From Microbacterium sp. Root53 (GTDB taxonomy: Bacteria > Actinomycetota > Actinomycetes > Actinomycetales > Microbacteriaceae), in assembly GCF_001426925.1 (NCBI RefSeq), contig NZ_LMFR01000021.1:43589-107588 (forward strand): a DNA stretch of 64,000 nt, read 5' to 3'. The first letter of the stretch is position 1. The number at the start of each line of letters is the position of its first letter. The notes under the pieces are model-generated. The model had not been told where the DNA came from and made no database searches. It worked only from the letters and a program-made list of their open reading frames with translations. The position numbers and the translations under genes are program-made. Shown piece by piece: positions 63,057 through 64,000 of the stretch.

Positions 63057-64000
63057 ATGAGCCAGAACCAGAACTACCTCGCCGTGATCAAGGTCGTCGG
63101 CGTCGGCGGCGGTGGCGTCAACGCCGTCAACCGCATGATCGAGCTCGGTCTCCGTGGAGTCGAGTTCATCGCGGTCAACACCGACGCGCAGGCGCTGCTG
63201 ATGAGCGACGCCGACGTCAAGCTCGACGTGGGCCGCGAGCTCACGCGCGGCCTCGGTGCCGGCGCCGACCCCGAGGTGGGTCGCCGCGCGGCCGAGGACC
63301 ACGCCGAGGAGATCGAGCAGGCGCTCGCGGGCGCCGACATGGTCTTCGTCACGGCGGGCGAGGGCGGCGGCACCGGCACCGGCGGCGCGCCGGTGGTCGC
63401 GCGCATCGCGAAGTCGATCGGCGCCCTGACCATCGGCGTCGTGACCAAGCCCTTCTCGTTCGAGGGCCGCCGCCGCCAGAGCCAGGCGGAGGCGGGCGTC
63501 GCCACGCTGAAGGAAGAGGTCGACACGCTCATCGTCGTGCCGAACGACCGCCTGCTCGAGATCAGCGACCGCGGCATCTCGATGGTCGAGGCGTTCGCGA
63601 CCGCCGACCAGGTTCTCCTCGCCGGTGTGCAGGGCATCACCGACCTGATCACCACGCCGGGCCTCATCAACCTCGACTTCGCCGACGTCAAGTCCGTCAT
63701 GCAGGGCGCCGGATCGGCCCTCATGGGCATCGGATCGGCGCGGGGCGCCGACCGCGCCATCAAGGCGGCCGAGCTCGCGGTCGAATCGCCGCTGCTCGAG
63801 GCGTCGATCGAGGGCGCGCACGGCGTGCTGCTGTCGATCCAGGGCGGCTCGAACCTCGGCATCTTCGAGATCAACGACGCGGCGCAGCTCGTCAAGGAGG
63901 CCGCGCACCCTGAGGCCAACATCATCTTCGGCACCGTGATCGACGACACGCTCGGCGATGAGGTGCGCGTCACGGTGATCGCGGCGGGCTTCGACGGCGG
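63057..64000 (+). CDS. ftsZ: cell division GTPase FtsZ, 3' end outside window
   Basis: The first 314 residues are present and the frame is open at the window end. [16 protein letters not shown], the tubulin signature GGGTGTG (103-109), and the T7 catalytic loop [22 protein letters not shown] are intact. FtsZ polymerises into the Z-ring. The disordered linker and C-terminal conserved peptide are beyond the window. Confidence 0.98.
   Translation, partial: MSQNQNYLAVIKVVGVGGGGVNAVNRMIELGLRGVEFIAVNTDAQALLMSDADVKLDVGRELTRGLGAGADPEVGRRAAEDHAEEIEQALAGADMVFVTAGEGGGTGTGGAPVVARIAKSIGALTIGVVTKPFSFEGRRRQSQAEAGVATLKEEVDTLIVVPNDRLLEISDRGISMVEAFATADQVLLAGVQGITDLITTPGLINLDFADVKSVMQGAGSALMGIGSARGADRAIKAAELAVESPLLEASIEGAHGVLLSIQGGSNLGIFEINDAAQLVKEAAHPEANIIFGTVIDDTLGDEVRVTVIAAGFDG

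Overview
The window is a high-GC chromosomal segment of an actinobacterium, most likely family Microbacteriaceae and Microbacterium-like. The support is strong GC bias, many GTG/TTG starts, ATGA/GTGA stop-start overlaps, actinobacterial synteny blocks (garA-ftsR-merR; fadD15-plsC-aroG-pknL-Rv2175c-idsA; mraZ-led dcw cluster) and intergenic repeats built on GAGCGAAGCGAGCG-type palindromes. No IS element, prophage, rRNA or CRISPR array was seen. The species call is an inference.

Layout. 0-4.2 kb: tail of an MHS-family transporter, a tRNA-like gene with a CAU anticodon and an abnormal D arm, then a leftward four-gene operon (acidic protein, baeRF/Rv2629-like protein, DUF72 protein, flavin monooxygenase-like protein). 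4.4-12.9 kb: aminopeptidase N, then a secreted 1,933-residue amylase-pullulanase preceded by two LacI-type palindromic operators; its 3' end runs into a 105-bp hairpin. 12.9-17.6 kb (leftward): emfourin-like inhibitor and protealysin-like M4 protease pair, a broken LtrA gene, an MFS transporter and a LOG-family protein. 17.7-29.6 kb: RecQ fused to a phosphoribosyltransferase-like domain, sugar porter, ftsEX, phzF, smpB, A24 peptidase, YihY, CYTH protein, lpdA, CopC-domain protein. 29.7-39.0 kb: garA, ftsR, a second MerR gene, a ParA-like gene, pyruvate carboxylase, a MinD-like ATPase with a long acidic arm, and def. 39.3-49.2 kb: a block syntenic with M. tuberculosis Rv2169c-Rv2187 (long-chain acyl-CoA synthetase, acyltransferase, class II DAHP synthase, PASTA kinase, LysM protein, Rv2175c, polyprenyl synthase, DUF3040). 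49.8-64 kb: division/cell-wall cluster mraZ-rsmH-ftsL-ftsI-murF-mraY-murD-ftsW-murG-murC-ftsQ-ftsZ, lacking murE.

How the genes work together. The right half is dominated by envelope growth and its control: PASTA kinase, GarA-type FHA protein, FtsR-like MerR regulator, FtsEX and the whole lipid II/divisome pathway. The starch enzyme is the main accessory catabolic function.

The most unusual signals are non-coding. A dispersed repeat ending in an identical 20-mer occurs five times; each copy lies 76-163 nt behind a stop codon and reads in the same direction as the gene before it. A second family has conserved flanks with exchangeable palindromic cores and includes a 51-bp tandem array upstream of mraZ. 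Others are the tRNA-like gene and the hairpin forming the end of the pullulanase gene.
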